64,000 bases of DNA from CAAGNP01 sp045595965 (lineage in GTDB: Bacteria; Bacteroidota; Bacteroidia; Bacteroidales; UBA932). The stretch is taken from assembly GCA_045595965.1 (NCBI GenBank), contig JAZOBN010000037.1, positions 1 to 64,000 of the forward strand, in the 5' to 3' direction. The stretch's first letter is position 1. Each line of letters begins with the position of its first letter. Shown piece by piece: positions 61,902 through 64,000 of the stretch. The position numbers were made by a program, and so were the translations under genes. The notes below the pieces were generated by a model. It was given only the letters and a program-made list of their open reading frames with translations. It ran no database searches and was not told the DNA's origin.

Positions 61902-63224
61902 ATGAGAAAAATGCTGACTCTCCTATTGTTAGGAGTTTTTGTTCTTTCTTCATGTAAAGAAGAACCATCGATCATCTTATCACAAACAACTGCAACTGTT
62001 CCTGCAGAAGGAGAGACATTGACTATTGAGGTCACTTCAAACTGCTCATGGAGCGCCGCTTGTAACTCTTCTGAACTTACCATTACCCCCACTACCGGGA
62101 CGGGTAATGCCACTGTTCAGGTTGTAGTCCCTGAGAACCCCGTTTCTGCACAAAAGAGCTATCAGAACATCGTCTTCACAGCTTCAAACGAAGTTGGCGT
62201 GGTGACTGCCGAGTACAGCATTACACAAAATTCATCAGAAAGTTCTATTACAGCAACCCCTGTAGCAGAGATCTCTGCAAATGGTTATGCCTACCAATTC
62301 AAAGCAAAATTGACTGCAAGTAATGACTGGAGTGCATCTTGTGAAAACAGCAAAGTAACCATCGAGCCCTCTTCTGGTGCTTATGGTGAAACAGAATTGA
62401 CCATTTCTATTCCTGAAAACACCACTGCTGAAGATCAGGATATCATAATCAATTTCTCATTGACAGACAACACAAGCTCATACACTCTGGAAGTTGTACA
62501 ACCCGCAATTACATCAATCGAATATGGTGGAGTTACCTACAGTGTGAAATGGCTTGCTGACGGAAGATTGTGGATGACTGAGAACCTGCGTTATGTTCCG
62601 GAGGGAAAAACTGCAACTACAGACCTTACAGCAATTGACAATGGCGTATGGTTCCCTGTGGACAGTGCAAAAAAAGTTCTATCTGATAACGCTGAACTTG
62701 TCAAACAAAAAGGGCTTCTTTACAATACAGAAGCTGCCCTTGGCCTTGCACCTGGCACATTAAACAAAGACAACTATGCATCATACGAAGGGAAACAAGG
62801 TATTTGTCCTGAAGGATGGCATATCCCTACCCTTGAAGAACAGATCAATCTATATGGCAAGAGTAGTCTAAAAGACTACTTTAATGCAGAAGCACCATAT
62901 TATGATGCTGAGAAAACCAGCGGTTCAATAGCAAAAGCTAATGAAGACGGATGGAACATCCTGAACGGCGGTTATGTCAATGTTGCAAACGCAAGTACAA
63001 AGACAGGTGCTATCTTAAATGTGATGACATATATGGTAGGATCCTCTGCTTATACCACTGAAATGGGATATAAAGAGTCAAGTCTTCTCAATGCAGACGG
63101 CTCAATTAAGAATATCCAGTTCTTCGGCACAATGATTGCCAAAACTTATGGTGGATCGATATCATCTGCTTTCGCAAATTATCGTAGCGGTATGGTTGTC
63201 CGCTGCATCAGAGATGCAAAATAG
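61902..63224 (+). CDS. Lipoprotein with BACON domains and a FISUMP domain
   Basis: 440 residues. Lipoprotein signal MRKMLTLLLLGVFVLSSCKEE with Cys at 18. Two BACON-type beta domains follow: about 22-110 (CSWSAACNSSELTITPTTG) and about 113-200 (DWSASCENSKVTIEPSSG). The C-terminal part (about 203-440) is a Fibrobacter succinogenes major paralogous (FISUMP) domain: GGVTYSVKWLADGRLWMTENL, GICPEGWHIPTLEEQINLYG, YRSGMVVRCIRDAK. BACON domains are linked to carbohydrate or mucin contact. A surface binding role is inferred. The next gene, 5 nt away, is a TonB-dependent receptor. Confidence 0.9.
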   Translation: MRKMLTLLLLGVFVLSSCKEEPSIILSQTTATVPAEGETLTIEVTSNCSWSAACNSSELTITPTTGTGNATVQVVVPENPVSAQKSYQNIVFTASNEVGVVTAEYSITQNSSESSITATPVAEISANGYAYQFKAKLTASNDWSASCENSKVTIEPSSGAYGETELTISIPENTTAEDQDIIINFSLTDNTSSYTLEVVQPAITSIEYGGVTYSVKWLADGRLWMTENLRYVPEGKTATTDLTAIDNGVWFPVDSAKKVLSDNAELVKQKGLLYNTEAALGLAPGTLNKDNYASYEGKQGICPEGWHIPTLEEQINLYGKSSLKDYFNAEAPYYDAEKTSGSIAKANEDGWNILNGGYVNVANASTKTGAILNVMTYMVGSSAYTTEMGYKESSLLNADGSIKNIQFFGTMIAKTYGGSISSAFANYRSGMVVRCIRDAK

Positions 63225-63229
63225 CGAAA

Positions 63230-64000
63230 ATGCCAAAATACACTAAGATACTTTTATCCATAATCACCATTCTTCTCCTCTCCTCTGCCACATTCAGGGG
63301 AGAGGATAAAGAACGGTTGTTTATTGCCGGAAAGGTTATCGAAGCCCAGACCAATGAGCCTTTGTTTATGGCCACCGTGGTAGTAAAAGAACTTGGACTA
63401 TGGTCTGTGACCGATGACAAAGGGGAGTTCAAAATAGCAAATATACCGACGGGGAAATATACCGTTGAATTTTCATCTCTTGGATATGAAGTGAGGGAGA
63501 TGACACTTGACATCTCTGGAAACCTCCCCAAACTTCATGTAAAGATGCAGGTCCAGAACCTCTCTCTTGATGAAGTTGTGGTAACGGCCAAAGAGGGTGG
63601 AGAGATTACATCTTCATCTAAGATTTCTGCCCAGACAATTGAGCATATCCAGCCATCCAGTCTGAAGGATGTGATGCAGCTCCTCCCTGGAAGCATTACC
63701 GAAAACCCTAACCTCACATCCGTCAACACCCTATCTATCAGGGATATTGGCAGCAATACAGCGAATGCAATAGGGACTGCCCTTATAGTGGATGGGGCCT
63801 CATTATCCAATGATGCAAATCTGCAGGCTGTTTCCACCGGATCGATTGTAAATTCATCCTCTGCCAACAGTGCCTCCACATCGGGCGGTGGAGTGGATGC
63901 AAGACAGGTTTCTACCGACAACATCGAGTCTGTGCAAGTAATAAGGGGTATCCCCTCCGCAGAATATGGAGACCTCACATCTGGCGCAGTGGTTGTAAAG
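63230..64000 (+). CDS. TonB-dependent receptor, N-terminal part (runs off window)
   Basis: 257 codons are visible from ATG at 63230 and the frame is open to the window end. Signal peptide (about 1-20), carboxypeptidase-like regulatory domain (about 30-115: GKVIEAQTNEPLFMATVVVK, GEFKIANIPTGKYTVEFSSLGY), TonB-box-like LSLDEVVVTAK near 110, then the plug domain with IQPSSLKDVMQLLPG and NIESVQVIRGIPSAEYGDLTSG. Its layout is standard for Bacteroidetes. Probably in an operon with the BACON-FISUMP lipoprotein. Confidence 0.93.
   Translation, partial: MPKYTKILLSIITILLLSSATFRGEDKERLFIAGKVIEAQTNEPLFMATVVVKELGLWSVTDDKGEFKIANIPTGKYTVEFSSLGYEVREMTLDISGNLPKLHVKMQVQNLSLDEVVVTAKEGGEITSSSKISAQTIEHIQPSSLKDVMQLLPGSITENPNLTSVNTLSIRDIGSNTANAIGTALIVDGASLSNDANLQAVSTGSIVNSSSANSASTSGGGVDARQVSTDNIESVQVIRGIPSAEYGDLTSGAVVVK

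Noticed and set aside
1..64000. CRISPR array, insertion sequence, rRNA operon or complete prophage
   Set aside because: No regularly spaced repeats, transposase, integrase, phage structural genes or rRNA sequence seen in the window.

Overview
The window is about 64 kb of a Bacteroidetes chromosome, most likely order Bacteroidales. The evidence is the gene content (DUF4249 lipoprotein, TonB-dependent receptors with carboxypeptidase-like regulatory domains, BACON and FISUMP domains, MalQ with N-terminal starch-binding modules, a TGS-uridine kinase fusion, the purH-mreBCD-PBP2-rodA cluster), the near absence of Shine-Dalgarno sequences, and repeated matches to the Bacteroidetes -7 promoter element TAnnTTTG in short intergenic gaps. 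I cannot fix the genus. An uncultured gut lineage of the Rikenellaceae/RC9 type would fit but is not shown.

Layout. Positions 1-610 hold an unrecognised ORF at the window edge and a cluster of strong hairpins. An 18-bp copy of the tRNA-Met 3' end suggests an integration site there. tRNA-Met and tRNA-Gln follow (607-770, minus), then ispF. A plus operon (1404-6658) carries a small membrane protein, mutL, a rhomboid protease, an EEP-family phosphodiesterase, tsaC and rsmE. A second plus operon (6720-11589) has a DUF5009 acyltransferase, a YfcE-like phosphatase, a DPP-type peptidase and pnuC. On the minus strand follow yifB-tsaE-namZ, and an ECF sigma factor, a dual-membrane anti-sigma-like beta-barrel protein and waaA in one apparent operon. 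TPR protein, EnvC-like factor and nucleoside kinase come next, then uvrA with a metallo-hydrolase, a deoxynucleoside kinase, a PfkB kinase, and panC-panD-flippase-OMP-malQ. A C26 amidase and a serine hydrolase precede radA.

From 36.6 to 43.2 kb a minus operon holds PBP1a, ddl, a phosphoesterase-PQQ fusion and prmC. topA, an Lrp regulator, ispD and purH follow, then the rod-shape operon mreB-mreC-mreD-PBP2-rodA and gcvP. The last 7 kb are more accessory: two separate TonB-dependent receptor loci flank purN. One has an odd small exported protein and a DUF4249 lipoprotein; the other has a BACON-FISUMP lipoprotein.

The window is dominated by housekeeping and envelope genes: peptidoglycan synthesis (PBP1a, Ddl, PBP2, RodA, MreBCD, EnvC-like, NamZ), LPS (WaaA), isoprenoids (IspD, IspF), t6A (TsaC, TsaE), DNA repair (MutL, UvrA, RadA) and pantothenate (PanC, PanD). 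No CRISPR array, insertion sequence, rRNA or complete prophage is visible. The most notable observations are the sigma/dual-membrane protein/waaA operon, a MutL without the usual endonuclease motifs, the tRNA-Met attachment-like repeat, a lipobox that has lost its cysteine, the phosphoesterase-PQQ protein inside a peptidoglycan operon, and the BACON-FISUMP/TonB receptor pair.
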